Below, piece after piece: positions 63,678 through 64,000 of a stretch of 64,000 bases of DNA. The translations under genes were made by a program, and so were the position numbers. Below the pieces are notes generated by a model, which was given only the letters and a program-made list of their open reading frames with translations, was not told the origin of the DNA and did not search any database. The stretch comes from Rhodamnia argentea (Eukaryota; Streptophyta; Magnoliopsida; Myrtales; Myrtaceae), in assembly GCF_020921035.1 (NCBI RefSeq), contig NC_063155.1, forward strand, positions 25,909,294 to 25,973,293. The letters are read 5' to 3'. Position 1 is the first letter of the stretch. Each line of letters begins with the position of its first letter.

Positions 63678-64000
63678 GTTTGAATCACAATTGCTTCTTC
63701 AATTGCGCAAATCTTCATGATCTCGAGGGCAATGGAGATTGGGTTCCAATTCAGGAGCTCGGGGAACTTCGACATTGAGGACCTATGTCAGTTGCTGATC
63801 TCAAATTTAGGATTCTCCATATGAAGAACTTGAATATTTCCCTCCAATTCTTATCTTCACATCTCCGACGTCGTCGCAGGCAAAGGTCGCCTTCGCCTTT
63901 CGTGTCCGATTTTGTCTTCGTTAGAATAATTCGGTTTAGCTTGAGCACTTTGAAATGGAACCTTGTTATTAAATTAGATGCGAACTAATGATAAAACGCC

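Overview
This is a stretch of plant nuclear DNA. The genes have many short GT-AG introns, the intergenic DNA is AT-rich and full of microsatellites and decayed transposons, and every recognised protein is a land-plant type. Gene content and exon structure point to a core eudicot. The repeat families resemble ones I associate with Myrtaceae such as Eucalyptus, but that placement is an inference and not secure.

Layout. 1-3.4 kb: an LTR-retrotransposon-like repeat with a small ORF and an ATT microsatellite. 3.4-7.25 kb: dispersed repeats and terminal-inverted-repeat (TIR) elements, one nested inside another. 7.7-10.7 kb: CUL3 (+). 12.2-15.1 kb: a HAD-like hydrolase (-), head to head with RPL34 copy 1 (+, 15.6-17.5 kb) across a promoter of under 0.5 kb. 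20.7-25.0 kb: a DUF616 glycosyltransferase-like gene (-). 25.7-29.2 kb: a transposon graveyard with a Copia tail, a TRIM, hAT-like MITEs and a 1.26-kb foldback MULE with a 9-bp target duplication. 29.6-32.5 kb: ORC6 (+). 33.2-34.25 kb: a TIR element. 35.2-37.1 kb: sphinganine C4-hydroxylase (+). 38.5-42.0 kb: aspartate-semialdehyde dehydrogenase (-). 43.5-47.1 kb: a CPBP/CAAX membrane protease (+). 50.3-51.8 kb: a FEZ-like NAC factor (+). 52.4-53.2 kb: a broken tau-GST pseudogene. 54.2-55.5 kb: RPL34 copy 2 (-), encoding the same protein as copy 1. 57.2-60.9 kb: a DUF1666 membrane-anchored acidic protein (-). 60.9-64 kb: repeats, including a minus-strand TRIM.

The genes do not form one pathway. 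They are housekeeping functions (ubiquitin ligase scaffold, replication origin licensing, ribosome, aspartate-family amino acid synthesis, sphingolipid hydroxylation) plus a root-cap-type NAC regulator. What links them is ancestry: as far as I recall, orthologues of CUL3, ORC6, the FEZ-type NAC, RPL34, DUF1666 and the sphingoid hydroxylase also sit close together in duplicated blocks of Arabidopsis chromosome 1. All splice models below were built by hand from GT-AG sites, reading phase and family conservation; each gives an uninterrupted reading frame of the length expected for its family.

I saw no tRNA, rRNA, CRISPR, plastid or bacterial segment, and no wholly new gene system. The most interesting items are the inverted pair of RPL34 genes with shared promoter sequence, the foldback MULE, and a recurring design of AT-rich inverted-repeat arms around a GC-rich hairpin core in several unrelated-looking elements.
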